Positions 1-8,715 of a stretch of DNA of 39,782 bases are shown here, one piece after another. The position numbers and the translations under genes were made by a program. Under the pieces are notes generated by a model. That model was given only the letters and a program-made list of their open reading frames with translations. It was not told the origin of the DNA and did no database searches. Source of the DNA: an uncultured Oscillospiraceae bacterium (GTDB lineage Bacteria > Bacillota > Clostridia > Oscillospirales > Oscillospiraceae); the NCBI GenBank assembly GCA_947625945.1, contig CANQQI010000006.1, forward strand, positions 1 to 39,782, in the 5' to 3' direction. Numbering within the stretch: position 1 is the first letter of the stretch; each line of letters begins with the position of its first letter.

Positions 1-77
1 GATGGCTCAAGTATTCGTTAGCATAAGTGGCTCAAATATTGGCTAGCACTTGGCTCAATTTTTTATTGACATTTACA
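1..77. mobile_element. Multi-repeat terminus, IS21-family-like
   Basis: The heptamer GGCTCAA occurs three times, at 4-10, 29-35 and 52-58 (periods 25 and 23). The first two copies continue with related sequence (TATT-G-TAGCA). The block ends in TTGACATTTACA at 66-77, so read inward on the minus strand it begins with TGT. IS21-family elements carry several ~20-bp repeats inside each end and TG...CA termini, so this may be the right end of such an element whose istA/istB genes lie outside the window. The family assignment rests on pattern alone. Confidence 0.4.
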
Positions 78-192
78 TCCCATGCCTTTATCGAAATATG
101 CCAAAATCCCTTGTTTTCATAAAGCCTCCCGTAATTTTCAAAAAGCTTTCGGCTTTAGAGCCGGGAAAGTTGGCAGGTTTTCGGACAGGGAA

Positions 193-222
193 AGCGCGGA
201 CGACCATGGCATCGTCCGCGCT
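193..222 (-). terminator. Hairpin downstream of recombinase remnant
   Basis: A perfect 11-bp stem (193-203 with 212-222) encloses an 8-nt loop and lies 26 bp past the stop of the minus-strand recombinase remnant. The U-tract on the minus strand is weak, so it may be an inefficient terminator or another structural element. Confidence 0.4.
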
Positions 223-247
223 CTCGCTGTCGGCTGCAAACGGGAAT

Positions 248-1144
248 TTAATAACCGCCTTGAATCTTTTCCAGCAGAAGATCGTCAATTTTCTGCTCCA
301 GCCGCCGGATCTTTGGCACAAAGATTCTGCCGCAATCACCACAGGCAAGCAATCCGGCATAACGGTGCGAGGCGGTATTGCCATGATAGGGCTTGGCATT
401 GACTTTCAGCAGCGTTTGCACCTGTTCCCATTCCTCCCGCTCCACGATCACCGGATAGAAGTTTTCATGACGGTACTGCTCGTCCTTCGGCACCGAGGTG
501 ACGGTTCGCCCATGGGTTTCCGTCCGATGGTTCACCAGTAGGCCCGTATAGCTTTCCTCCGTCAGTATGTTCTTCACACTTTGGTATGTCCAGCGGTACA
601 CTTTTCCGTCAGCCTTGCCGCACCGTTCATCATTGAGCTGCCGGGGTGTTCTCCTCTCCATGGCATTGAGCCTGCGGGTTATTTCCTTCTGCCCCATCCC
701 CATACCGTAGTAGGAGTAAATCATCTGCACCGTCACCGATGCTTCCGGGTGGAGCCGGATACGGCCGGTTCCGCGGTCTTTCCAGTAGCCGAAGGGCGGT
801 TTCACGACCAGCCCTTCTTTTTGCTTTTCACGGTAACCGTGGCGGATCTTGTTGCCGATATCCCTGGCATAGTAATCGTTCATGAGCTGCCGGATACCGA
901 TGATCAGGTCATCCCTATCATCCATAGTGTTCAGCCCCTCCGTGGCAGAAATAACCGACACGCCGCATTGCCGAAGGTAATCGACGAACAGGGCGGTCTG
1001 CATCCGATGCCGCCCCAGCCGGGACAGGTCTTTCACGATGACCGCGTCGATCAGTCCGGCATCCAGCGCGGACTTTAAACAGGAGGCGATCCCCAATGCT
1101 GAATGAAACGCGGGAATTTTCAGACTACACGACCCCTGTGACAT
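248..1144 (-). pseudogene. Serine site-specific recombinase remnant
   Basis: This is a remnant of a large serine recombinase (TnpX/CcrB-like transposon or ICE recombinase). The surviving part starts inside the resolvase domain with VIVKDLSRLGRH (about residue 34) and keeps ISATEGLNT and the whole Recombinase domain (PFGYWKD, RRLNAMERRTPRQ, TYQSVKNILTEESYTG). The first ~60 residues of the catalytic domain, with the nucleophilic serine, are missing; residues 1-20 do not look like the family and probably come from the junction. The C-terminus is also damaged: the zinc ribbon begins (CGDCGRIF) but jumps straight to RRLEQKIDDLLLEKI, the usual far C-terminal coiled coil, implying an internal deletion. 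With both losses it cannot be active. It overlaps the start of a plus-strand gene, which marks the rearrangement junction. Confidence 0.8.
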
Positions 1145-1614
1145 ATACAGCCAAAGCGAAAGCGGATACCACCTACCTGCGCCATTTCACGCTGGATTTC
1201 TTCACCAGCTTCGATGGGCTAAACCGGGTACTGACCATCCTTGCCAGAGGATACCTGTTCCAAGATGAAAAGCCGGATGTTGACCGGGCGAAGCGAGCGC
1301 TTCTCGCTTGGAGCAGCATCCCGGAAAGCAAAAAAGCCACCCCAAAGAAGGGGTGGCAATATCGGACGGATTTCCGGGAGCTGCATGGTCCGTTCCCGGA
1401 GCTGGTGGACCAGAACGGCAAAGGCTGGCTTTACCGCCATGCCCATGGGGTGGAGAAATTCATTTGGAGGTGTACCTATGCAGCACTATATCAATGCCTT
1501 GCAAGACTACTGCCAGCAGAATCCACTAAACCACGGAAGCGCCGAATCCGTCATGGAGTTTCTATACTGGCACTATGCGGAATTCAATCCCATTGTCAAT
1601 CAGAAAATTCGTGA
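1096..1614 (+). CDS. Hypothetical protein, possibly a mobile-element remnant
   Basis: I do not recognise a family. The start is an ATG preceded by a perfect AGGAGG (1081-1086) at 9-nt spacing. Codon use in roughly the first 125 codons is typical of real genes here (many NNC/NNG codons), with the recognisable stretch TTYLRHFTLDFFTSFDGLNRV. From about 1478 the frame overlaps the next gene, which has its own ribosome site, so the last ~45 residues are probably not native and the gene may have lost its stop by a frameshift or deletion. A minus-strand terminator hairpin (1330-1357) lies inside it. It overlaps the 5' end of the recombinase remnant in antisense. It is likely element cargo; the function is unknown. 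Confidence 0.35.
   Translation: MLNETREFSDYTTPVTYTAKAKADTTYLRHFTLDFFTSFDGLNRVLTILARGYLFQDEKPDVDRAKRALLAWSSIPESKKATPKKGWQYRTDFRELHGPFPELVDQNGKGWLYRHAHGVEKFIWRCTYAALYQCLARLLPAESTKPRKRRIRHGVSILALCGIQSHCQSENS
1330..1357 (-). terminator. Rho-independent terminator, minus strand
   Basis: An 8-bp perfect stem GCCACCCC/GGGGTGGC (1336-1343 and 1350-1357) with a 6-nt loop is followed on the minus strand by six T (1335-1330). It lies 450 bp downstream of the minus-strand araC gene and upstream of the recombinase remnant, inside a plus-strand reading frame. It could end araC read-through before it reaches the remnant. Confidence 0.6.
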
Positions 1615-1786
1615 TGGCTTTACTCAAATCCGTCAGCAGTATTCACACCTGTCCATGGAGGAGTTCGACCCCATTTTCACAACCGTCAGTGGCCTCTGCG
1701 TGGAGCATGAGCGCCTTGCCTTTCTGGAGGGCCTCCGCCTGGGGATGACGCTGATGATGGAACTGGCAGAGAAAAAATCCGCTTGA
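1478..1786 (+). CDS. Small DUF6809-like mobile-element protein
   Basis: The gene encodes 102 residues, begins at an ATG preceded by TTGGAGG at 7-nt spacing, and ends 23 bp before the convergent araC stop. The protein is acidic and helical: MQHYINALQDYCQQ at the start, a WHYAEFNPIVNQKIRDGF core and LAFLEGLRLGMTLMMEL near the end. This pattern resembles small conserved proteins (DUF6809) often found beside serine recombinases and conjugative elements in Clostridia; the function is not known. The family name is from memory of the pattern. The gene appears intact, unlike its neighbours to the left. Confidence 0.55.
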   Translation: MQHYINALQDYCQQNPLNHGSAESVMEFLYWHYAEFNPIVNQKIRDGFTQIRQQYSHLSMEEFDPIFTTVSGLCVEHERLAFLEGLRLGMTLMMELAEKKSA

Positions 1787-1809
1787 GCAGCGCGTCGGGC
1801 TGACCTTGA

Positions 1810-3003
1810 TCAGCGGTTAAAATATTTCTTCCGATATGCAAACGGCGTCATATGGAAGTGCTTTTGAAATACATTTTGGAAGTGAGACTGGCTGGAAAAG
1901 CAGAGATAGGTGCTGATCTCAGCCAGAGACTTATCGGTATATTTCAGCAGCGACTTCGCCTCCCGGAGGCGGCAGTCCATGATGTACGCGCCGATGCTCA
2001 TGCCCAGCTCCTCCCGGAATTTTTTGAACAGGTAGGCCCGGCTTTTCCCGGAAAAGGAAACCACGTTCGCGGCGCTGATCGGCTCATTGATATGGGTGGC
2101 GATAAACTGCATACAGGAGAATACCTCCTTGGATATTCCATCCGGTTTTCTTTGCTGGGCCACTCGCCGCGCAAAGTCTATAGGCATATTGTATTGCAGA
2201 TTCTTCACCGCTTCCTCTGTCTGCAGCTTTTCACACTCTTGAATGTAAGTGTCGATGAGCTGATAGGTTTCCTCAATATCCATACCGCCGGGAATGGCGG
2301 CGAATTTCCCAACCATGGTAATCAAACCGATAAACAGGTTTTTGGCCTGCCGGAGCGGCGTTTCCGCCAGCTTCCCCTCCCGTGTATTGGCGGTGTTGGC
2401 CGCCGCCAGAAGGAATGCGTTCAGCTTGTCGGGTTCGCCACTTCGAATCAATTCCAGCATCTGCTGTTCAAAAAAGTAAGTTCCATGCTTCACGCCTTCT
2501 TCCCGTGCCTCAAAAAAGCTCTGGGAATGATGCTGTGCGACGATCGCTTGATATTCCGTATTGGTCAATCCAAATGTCTGCCCCAGCCCCAGCTTTCTGC
2601 CCGTCAAAGTAAAATGCAGGTACAGCAAAAGGTTCAGAAATTGATTGTAGGTATATTGGGAGATCCCGCCCAGAAATGACGCAATTTCTCCGTAGCGCTC
2701 CGGAGGAATTGCGTTTTTGCTCATGTAGGAGCGGATAAACCCATCGGTAACAGGCGTGGAATAGGCAGGGCCCAAAACAAGGCCGTGCAGCCCATCTTTG
2801 CATTGCACATAACCATAGTAGCCCGTATCCGATGAGACATAGACAGCGGGGCTTCCCATTTCCATCAGCTTTGGCAAAACAAATGGGTAGGGGTCTCCCT
2901 CCTCATAGCAGCCGGAGGAGCAAAGAAAGCTCTTTCCCGCATACGCGGCAATCGGCAGATAGTGCGCGGCATAGAACATCTCGCAATAGGCAGAATAGTC
3001 CAC
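1810..3003 (-). CDS. AraC-family transcriptional regulator (module A)
   Basis: This is a 397-residue DNA-binding regulator, probably the activator of the adjacent GH2-to-GH1 operon. The C-terminal ~100 residues form the two-helix-turn-helix AraC domain (ANVVSFSGKSRAYLFKKFREELG; LAEISTYLCFSSQSHFQNVFQKHFHMTPFAYRK). The first ~290 residues are a sensor region without recognisable cupin motifs, including a helical stretch (FEQQMLELIRSGEPDKLNAFL) that matches the same position in the regulator at 20611. The start is GTG at 3003, the first codon downstream of a near-consensus promoter; the ribosome site (GGGGTG) is weak. It is divergent from the GH2 gene across 105 bp. The ligand is unknown, presumably a sugar or glycoside freed by the operon products. 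Family call is firm, target is inferred from position. Confidence 0.88.
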   Translation of the reverse strand: MDYSAYCEMFYAAHYLPIAAYAGKSFLCSSGCYEEGDPYPFVLPKLMEMGSPAVYVSSDTGYYGYVQCKDGLHGLVLGPAYSTPVTDGFIRSYMSKNAIPPERYGEIASFLGGISQYTYNQFLNLLLYLHFTLTGRKLGLGQTFGLTNTEYQAIVAQHHSQSFFEAREEGVKHGTYFFEQQMLELIRSGEPDKLNAFLLAAANTANTREGKLAETPLRQAKNLFIGLITMVGKFAAIPGGMDIEETYQLIDTYIQECEKLQTEEAVKNLQYNMPIDFARRVAQQRKPDGISKEVFSCMQFIATHINEPISAANVVSFSGKSRAYLFKKFREELGMSIGAYIMDCRLREAKSLLKYTDKSLAEISTYLCFSSQSHFQNVFQKHFHMTPFAYRKKYFNR

Positions 3004-3033
3004 GTTTTTTCACCCCGAATACAAATATATAAT

Positions 3034-3062
3034 ATTATAGCCTTTCATGCAATACATTTCAA
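3034..3062 (-). promoter_or_regulatory. araC (module A) promoter
   Basis: On the minus strand TTGAAA (3062-3057) and TATAAT (3039-3034) are separated by exactly 17 bp, a near-consensus sigma-A promoter about 30 bp upstream of the GTG start. It suggests constitutive expression of the regulator. Confidence 0.7.
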
Positions 3063-3064
3063 GA

Positions 3065-3097
3065 ACTGTCCGCTATAATATAGTCAAAAAGGACAGT
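3065..3097 (+). promoter_or_regulatory. GH2 operon promoter with flanking inverted repeat
   Basis: A perfect -10 box TATAAT lies at 3074-3079, but no recognisable -35 lies 16-18 bp upstream, as expected for an activator-dependent promoter. The -10 is bracketed by a 7-bp inverted repeat, ACTGTCC at 3065-3071 and GGACAGT at 3091-3097. The repeat may be a regulator site or a 5'UTR stem; AraC proteins more often bind direct repeats. Confidence 0.5.
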
Positions 3098-3108
3098 GCG
3101 GTGATAAA

Positions 3109-5445
3109 ATGACATTGGATTTTTGTAAAAACTGGACATTTCGGAAAGAAGGCGGAGCGCCTGTGCCCGTTGACCTGCCCCATGATGCCATGCTGCTGGA
3201 AAAGCGGGACGGTGGATGCGGGAACGGCGTCAATTCCGGATACTTCCCAGGTGGCAAATATACTTACGAAAAGACTTTCGCGCTGGACGCTGCCATGCTC
3301 GGAAAATCCGTGGCGCTGCACTTTGAGGGCGTCTACCAAAACTGCAAGATCTACGCAAACGGAAAGTTCGCCGGCTCCCATCGGTATGGATTTACCGCCT
3401 TTGAGGTAGACATTTCCGACTTCGTGCAATCGGGAAAAAACACCGTTCAGGTGGAAGTGGACAACTCTCTGGAGCCCAACTGCCGCTGGTATTCCGGCTC
3501 CGGCATTTATCGCCCGGTGCGGCTAATCCTTCGGGAGCAAAACCACATTTCGCGAATCCATCTGGAGACGGTTCAGATTTACCCGGCGAAAATAAGGGTG
3601 GACGTGCGGACCACACAGGAAAGCAGCGTCACCGTAGCGGTCTACGAGGAAAAGAGGCTGGTAGCCAGCGGGAAGCCCGGCGTTTTGGAGGTGCCGGCGG
3701 CCAAGCTGTGGAGCGGAGAGAATCCCTTCCTTTATACGGTTCTGGTCAAAACGGATACAGACCAGCGGGTGATTCCTTTTGGTATCCGCAAGTTGGAATG
3801 GAACGCTGAAAAGGGTTTGACCGTCAACGGACAGCGTGTCCTGCTCCGGGGCGGGTGTATTCACCACGATCACGGTGTGCTGGGCGCCTGTGAGTTTCCC
3901 GACGCGGAGGAACGTCGTATCCGAATCCTGAAAGAGAACGGCTTCAACGCGGTTCGGATTGCCCACAATCCGGCATCCCAGATCACCCTGGATGTCTGTG
4001 ATAAGCTGGGGATGTATGTGCTGAACGAGACCTTCGACGGCTGGTATGTGCCCAAAACCTATCACGACTATGCCCGGTGGTTCACAGAAGATTGGAAGCA
4101 GGATATTACCGCCATGGTGGAATCTGCCCGGAACCATCCCTGTGTCATCCTGTATTCCCACGGCAACGAGGTATCCGAAACCGCGACCAAGCGGGGTGCC
4201 CAGGTCTGCCGGGAACTGACAGACTTTATCCATGGACTTGACCCGACACGGCCTGTAACCGCCGGCGTCAATGTGCTGCTGAATGTCTATGCCAACATGG
4301 GCCTGGGCGTTTACAAGGACAGGGGCGACTACAAGGCGGAACCCCTCCCAAGGAAGGGCGGCTACAAGGAGAAGAAGACCGGGTCGGCCTTTTTCAATGC
4401 CATGGCGCAAAAGCTGGGTCCCCTGATGTTCTTTATGAGCAAGGGGCGAAAGGGTGACAAGGCCTGTCTGGGAGCAGCCGCCGGCTTGGACGTTCTGGGG
4501 CTGAACTATGCCTCCTCCCGGTATGATGAGGACGTCAAAAAATACCCGAACCGGCTGATGGTGGGCAGCGAGACCATGGCCGCGGATCTCCCCTACAACT
4601 GGGAACGGGTGAAAAAGTATCCTCAGCTTCTGGGGGATTTCGTCTGGTCCGCCTGGGATTATCTAGGGGAAGCCTGCATCGGCGACTGGACGTATCATTC
4701 CTATCCGGGGCTGCCGCTGTTGGCAGGACAGGGCATGATCGACATTACAGGAAAGCCGTTGGCGTCCATGTACTTTATGCAGATCGTCTGGGGTCTGCGA
4801 AAAAAGCCTTTCATTGGCGTTCGCCCGGTGAATCACGCAAAAGAAGCCCCAAGCACCGGGGCATGGCAATTCACCAATGCCATTGACAGCTGGAGCTGGG
4901 CAGGTTATGAGGGAATAAAGGCAACGGTGGAGGTCTATGCGGACGCGGCATCTGTACGGCTGCTTTTGAACGGCAAAGAGATGGACGTCAAGGCCGTCAA
5001 AAAATACAAGGCGATTTTCAAGCTGCCTTACCAGCCGGGGACTCTGACAGCGGAAGCGTTAGACGAGCAGGGTCATGTGGTTTCCTCCCACAGCCTGACC
5101 ACCGCGGGGGATGAAACGGTTTTGACCGTAACGCCAGAGAAGAACGTACTGCGGGCAAACAATCAGGATCTTTGCTATCTGCCCATCGAATTTACGGATC
5201 GGAAAGGTCATTTGAAGCCTTCTATCGAGCAGCGGGTGGAGATCACCGTAGACGGCGCGGTGGCCCTGGCAGGCTTCGGCAGCGCTCTGTGCAAAACCGA
5301 CGAGGTCTTTGACAAGCCTTTTCACAATTCCTACCGGGGCCGGTGCCTTGCGGTGCTTCGGGCCGGAAATACCCCCGGCGAGGCAACCATTACCGTAAAG
5401 TCCAAAGGCTGCGCGCCTGTAACGATGAAAGTGGAGGTCGAATGA
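3109..5445 (+). CDS. Glycoside hydrolase family 2 (beta-galactosidase type)
   Basis: This 778-residue GH2 enzyme hydrolyses terminal beta-linked sugars, most likely beta-galactosides, with retention. The order is the jelly-roll sugar-binding domain (~10-135, with GVYQNCKIYANGKFAG), Ig-like sandwich (~140-230), TIM barrel (~235-560) and C-terminal beta domains. NGFNAVRIAHNPAS and ESARNHPCVILYSHGNE are classic GH2 motifs; E354 in GNE is the predicted acid/base and E488 in VGSE the predicted nucleophile. No signal peptide is present, so it should be cytoplasmic. It is the first gene of the module A operon and its stop is 3 bp before the transporter ATG. Beta-glucuronidase or another GH2 specificity cannot be excluded. 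Confidence 0.88.
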   Translation: MTLDFCKNWTFRKEGGAPVPVDLPHDAMLLEKRDGGCGNGVNSGYFPGGKYTYEKTFALDAAMLGKSVALHFEGVYQNCKIYANGKFAGSHRYGFTAFEVDISDFVQSGKNTVQVEVDNSLEPNCRWYSGSGIYRPVRLILREQNHISRIHLETVQIYPAKIRVDVRTTQESSVTVAVYEEKRLVASGKPGVLEVPAAKLWSGENPFLYTVLVKTDTDQRVIPFGIRKLEWNAEKGLTVNGQRVLLRGGCIHHDHGVLGACEFPDAEERRIRILKENGFNAVRIAHNPASQITLDVCDKLGMYVLNETFDGWYVPKTYHDYARWFTEDWKQDITAMVESARNHPCVILYSHGNEVSETATKRGAQVCRELTDFIHGLDPTRPVTAGVNVLLNVYANMGLGVYKDRGDYKAEPLPRKGGYKEKKTGSAFFNAMAQKLGPLMFFMSKGRKGDKACLGAAAGLDVLGLNYASSRYDEDVKKYPNRLMVGSETMAADLPYNWERVKKYPQLLGDFVWSAWDYLGEACIGDWTYHSYPGLPLLAGQGMIDITGKPLASMYFMQIVWGLRKKPFIGVRPVNHAKEAPSTGAWQFTNAIDSWSWAGYEGIKATVEVYADAASVRLLLNGKEMDVKAVKKYKAIFKLPYQPGTLTAEALDEQGHVVSSHSLTTAGDETVLTVTPEKNVLRANNQDLCYLPIEFTDRKGHLKPSIEQRVEITVDGAVALAGFGSALCKTDEVFDKPFHNSYRGRCLAVLRAGNTPGEATITVKSKGCAPVTMKVEVE

Positions 5446-5448
5446 ATC

Positions 5449-7146
5449 ATGGCAACAAAGCAAAGGAAAAAAGGCCTGCTGGCGGGCGGCTTGTTTGACA
5501 AGCCCTTTATGGACAGCAAAGCCACCACCAACTCCGTATCCACGAAGGAATGGGTGCTGGGGCACCTGATCGGCCCGCTGGGTCTGATCTTCGTGGTCAA
5601 CACCATTGCCGCGCTGGTGGAAAAATTCTTCACCCAGCAGACCGGCGCCATGTACGGCGTCGGAAATGTGGCAATGATCCAGCAGATGGGCGGCGTTTAT
5701 GAGATCGTCATGACGGTAGCAAAGGTACTGGCTGTGGGCGTTGGCCTGCTGAACGGCTGGCTGATCCAGAAAACCGAATCCCGGCAGGGCCGGATGCGTC
5801 CCTGGCATCTGATTTTCGGATTTATTTCCATCATCATTGGTTGCCTGATCTTCCTGTTCCCCGGGAATACCCTGGGGGAAGCCTACTGGTATTATTTCTT
5901 CTTCCTGCTGATCTGCTACCACACCGTAGGTTCTTCTTACTTCTACCTGTTCCGGGATACCATTTGCTCCCTGACGACCCGTGACCCGAAGGAAAAGACC
6001 CATATCCAATTCATCCGCAAAATGTCCTGGACGCTGCTCTCCGGCATTGTCATCGGTATGGTATTCAACATGGTGGTGCTTCCCCTGTGGCTGGAGAAGG
6101 ATATTATGGGCTATCCCATTCTGATGGTCACCATGTCTGTCATCGCGATCCCTCTGCTGCTTCTGGAATACTACTATACCCGTGAGCGGATCACCGAGGA
6201 CGTGGCTGTGGAGCATGAGCGGCTGGATGAGGAAAAGATCCCGCTGCGGGATCAAATGAAAGCGCTTCTTTCCAACAAGTATTTTGTGATCCTGATTTTC
6301 ATTGCCACCGTCAGCGGTATCGTAGACAACTTCAAGGGCGGCAATGTGCAGTACTTCTACATCAAGTTCCTGCTGGGCGGCGCGGAAAATCCCCTGATGT
6401 ACACCATCTATCAGGTGGTCACCGGTATCCCCCTGGGGATCGGCGCCTTTGCCATCTACCCCCTCGCGAAAAAGGTGGGTATTAAAAATCTGACGGTTGG
6501 CGGCTACGCGCTGGTGCTGATCGGCAGCATCATGGGTTGGATGTTCCCGGATCAGATAATCCCGGCCATGGTGGGCGGTTTTCTTCGGAACGTCGGCTGG
6601 CTGCCCAACGCCTATATCTTTGCGACCCTGCTGTGCTTTGCCTATGACAGTGTGGAATACAAATCCCATATGCGCTTAGAGGGCATGATGGGCGTCGCCG
6701 TCATTACGGCGATCCAGGCCCTGATCTACGCGCCCTTTGCGGGCGGCTTTGAGTCCACAATCCTGCACCTGGGCTTTGTAGATGTGGAAGGCGTCATTCC
6801 CAGCGTGGAAGTGACCAACTTCATGACCCTGTCGTTCTATCTGTTTGACGCCATTCTGGCCGCTGTGGTGGTGATCCTGCTGCCCTTCGTGGACGTGGAA
6901 AAGAAGCTGCCCGAGATCAACGCGGAGCTTCTGCGCCGCAAGAAAGAAGCGGTGCTTGCCCAAGGTGGCGTATGGGTCGAGCCGGAGGAACAGGAGCGGC
7001 TGGACGCTGAGCGCGCGGAAGCGGTACGGGAAGAAAACCGCATTGCCGACCTGAAAGTAAAATGCGCCAGAAAGGGCCTAGACTTTGACACGGAAAACGC
7101 GAAATACCTTACCAAGCAGGCGAAGAAAAACGCCAAGAAGAAATAA
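5449..7146 (+). CDS. GPH-family sugar:cation symporter (module A)
   Basis: This 565-residue MelB/XylP-type major-facilitator porter (glycoside-pentoside-hexuronide family) imports sugars or glycosides with a cation. About 12 hydrophobic segments lie between residues 35 and 480. The cytoplasmic loop after TM2 carries IQKTESRQGRMRPW, the GPH-typical motif, and RDTICSLTTRDPKEKTHIQ follows in the first half. A long charged, lysine/glutamate-rich C-terminal tail (~70 residues) has no obvious partner domain. The gene is coupled to GH2 (3-bp gap) and followed 14 bp later by GH39, so it probably supplies substrate to these cytoplasmic hydrolases. A second, diverged GPH porter lies in module B. Confidence 0.9.
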   Translation: MATKQRKKGLLAGGLFDKPFMDSKATTNSVSTKEWVLGHLIGPLGLIFVVNTIAALVEKFFTQQTGAMYGVGNVAMIQQMGGVYEIVMTVAKVLAVGVGLLNGWLIQKTESRQGRMRPWHLIFGFISIIIGCLIFLFPGNTLGEAYWYYFFFLLICYHTVGSSYFYLFRDTICSLTTRDPKEKTHIQFIRKMSWTLLSGIVIGMVFNMVVLPLWLEKDIMGYPILMVTMSVIAIPLLLLEYYYTRERITEDVAVEHERLDEEKIPLRDQMKALLSNKYFVILIFIATVSGIVDNFKGGNVQYFYIKFLLGGAENPLMYTIYQVVTGIPLGIGAFAIYPLAKKVGIKNLTVGGYALVLIGSIMGWMFPDQIIPAMVGGFLRNVGWLPNAYIFATLLCFAYDSVEYKSHMRLEGMMGVAVITAIQALIYAPFAGGFESTILHLGFVDVEGVIPSVEVTNFMTLSFYLFDAILAAVVVILLPFVDVEKKLPEINAELLRRKKEAVLAQGGVWVEPEEQERLDAERAEAVREENRIADLKVKCARKGLDFDTENAKYLTKQAKKNAKKK

Positions 7147-7160
7147 GGCCGGTACAGCAT

Positions 7161-8705
7161 ATGAGAATATCCATTGATCGAAATTTGCCGGCCATCCCAA
7201 CAGACTTTTCCTGGCAGTTGGGCTTGGGCAATGACCACGCTTATCAGCTTCACAGGACGGATGTGTGTGCGCATATCAAGCTCGCCCATGAGGAGCTGGG
7301 AATAAAGTACATCCGCTGTCACGGTGTTCTGGATGACGATATGCTGACCTATCAGCGGATGGGTGACTGCCGAATGTTTGCCGCTGTTCCTTTTAAGAAC
7401 AAAATTGAGGAGATCAACTTCCGTCAGGTGGGCCATGTCTATGACAATCTGCTGCAATGCGGCGTGAAGCCCTTTGTAGAGATTTCCTTCATGCCCTCCG
7501 CGCTGGCAAAGGGAAGGAAACTGGGCCTTCGGTATAATCCCAATATCACCATGCCCAAATCGCTGACGGCCTGGGGCGAATACATTCAGAAGCTGATCCG
7601 TTTCCTGCTGGGCCGCTACGGTTCGGAAGAAGTGGAAAGCTGGTATTTTGAAATCTGGAACGAGCCGGATCTTAGCTGCTTCTTTGCGGGAAGTCAGAAG
7701 GACTACTTCAAGCTCTATGAAGCAACGGTTCGAGCCATTAAGGAAGTAGACCCGAACCTCCGTGTCGGTGGTCCGTCTACCAGCGCCTGCCTGTGGCTGG
7801 AGGAGTTCCTTGCGTACTGCAAGGAGCGTGATGTGCCCTGCGATTTTGTATCCACCCATCACTATCCGGGCGATGCCTTCGGTAATTTTATCAGTCTGAG
7901 AAATGTCAAGCAGATGTTTGGCGCGGCCATGGACGCGGTTCAAAACCACCGAACACTCAGCGAGGCTATGACTAAAATGTTCTTCCTGCCGGAGGACTTT
8001 ATCCGCTGGGATAAGGGAACGCTGGCGAAAATGGATGACGAAGCCAAGGCCAAGGTTGGCGACAAGCCTCTGTTCATCACAGAGTGGAACTCCATGGCGG
8101 TGTTCGGTTCCCCGGTGCATGACGAAAAATACTCGGCGGCCTTTGCGGTGAAAAGCTGCATGGATTTGAGTAACACGTTGGCGGGGTACATGTTCTGGTG
8201 CTGCTCCGATGTGTTTGAGGAACAGTTCATGCTGCCCCAGCCCTTTGTGGGCAGCTTTGGCATTGTGTCCAATGACGGGATTCCAAAGCCCAATTTCTGG
8301 GGGTTCAAGCTGCTGTCCCAACTGTATCCGAAACGGCTGAAGCTCCCCATGCGGACCAATGAACCGGTGGAATACGCGGCATTTGTGGACGGTGATAAGA
8401 CACAGATCTTAATTTTCGCGCAGGATCAAGACTACCACAAGAATGAAACACACGGTATCACCATTGAAGTGAACTGTGAAGCGAAGAAAGCTACCGTGCA
8501 GCGCATTGACGATACCCATTGCAATCCCAAGGCGGAGTGGATAAAACTGGGCAGCCCGGATCATTTGACGAGGGCCCAGGTGGAGCAGATCAAGGAAAAG
8601 ACCCGCTTACAGGCAGAACCGCTGCCCTTTACAACAGATCGTGGAGTAACGAAACTCTCCGTGCGGCTTCATACCAATGATGTAGTTTTGATTACACTGA
8701 CATAG
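7161..8705 (+). CDS. Glycoside hydrolase family 39 (beta-xylosidase type)
   Basis: This 514-residue retaining enzyme belongs to GH39, which holds beta-xylosidases and alpha-L-iduronidases; bacterial members of this length are usually beta-xylosidases. The N-terminal barrel begins with YIRCHGVLDDDM, a typical GH39 segment. E168 in the WNEP motif is the predicted acid/base and E308 in FITEWNS the predicted nucleophile. The C-terminal ~150 residues should form the accessory beta-sandwich. No signal peptide is seen, so it should act in the cytoplasm on xylosides brought in by the adjacent porter. The ribosome site is weak (GCCGG region), so expression may rely on coupling to the transporter 14 bp upstream. 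Confidence 0.85.
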   Translation: MRISIDRNLPAIPTDFSWQLGLGNDHAYQLHRTDVCAHIKLAHEELGIKYIRCHGVLDDDMLTYQRMGDCRMFAAVPFKNKIEEINFRQVGHVYDNLLQCGVKPFVEISFMPSALAKGRKLGLRYNPNITMPKSLTAWGEYIQKLIRFLLGRYGSEEVESWYFEIWNEPDLSCFFAGSQKDYFKLYEATVRAIKEVDPNLRVGGPSTSACLWLEEFLAYCKERDVPCDFVSTHHYPGDAFGNFISLRNVKQMFGAAMDAVQNHRTLSEAMTKMFFLPEDFIRWDKGTLAKMDDEAKAKVGDKPLFITEWNSMAVFGSPVHDEKYSAAFAVKSCMDLSNTLAGYMFWCCSDVFEEQFMLPQPFVGSFGIVSNDGIPKPNFWGFKLLSQLYPKRLKLPMRTNEPVEYAAFVDGDKTQILIFAQDQDYHKNETHGITIEVNCEAKKATVQRIDDTHCNPKAEWIKLGSPDHLTRAQVEQIKEKTRLQAEPLPFTTDRGVTKLSVRLHTNDVVLITLT

Positions 8706-8715
8706 GAGTAACACA

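Noticed and set aside
5059-6669. 536-codon minus-strand open frame
   Set aside because: Antisense to GH2 and the GPH transporter; the product is His/Gln/Asp-rich and matches no family.
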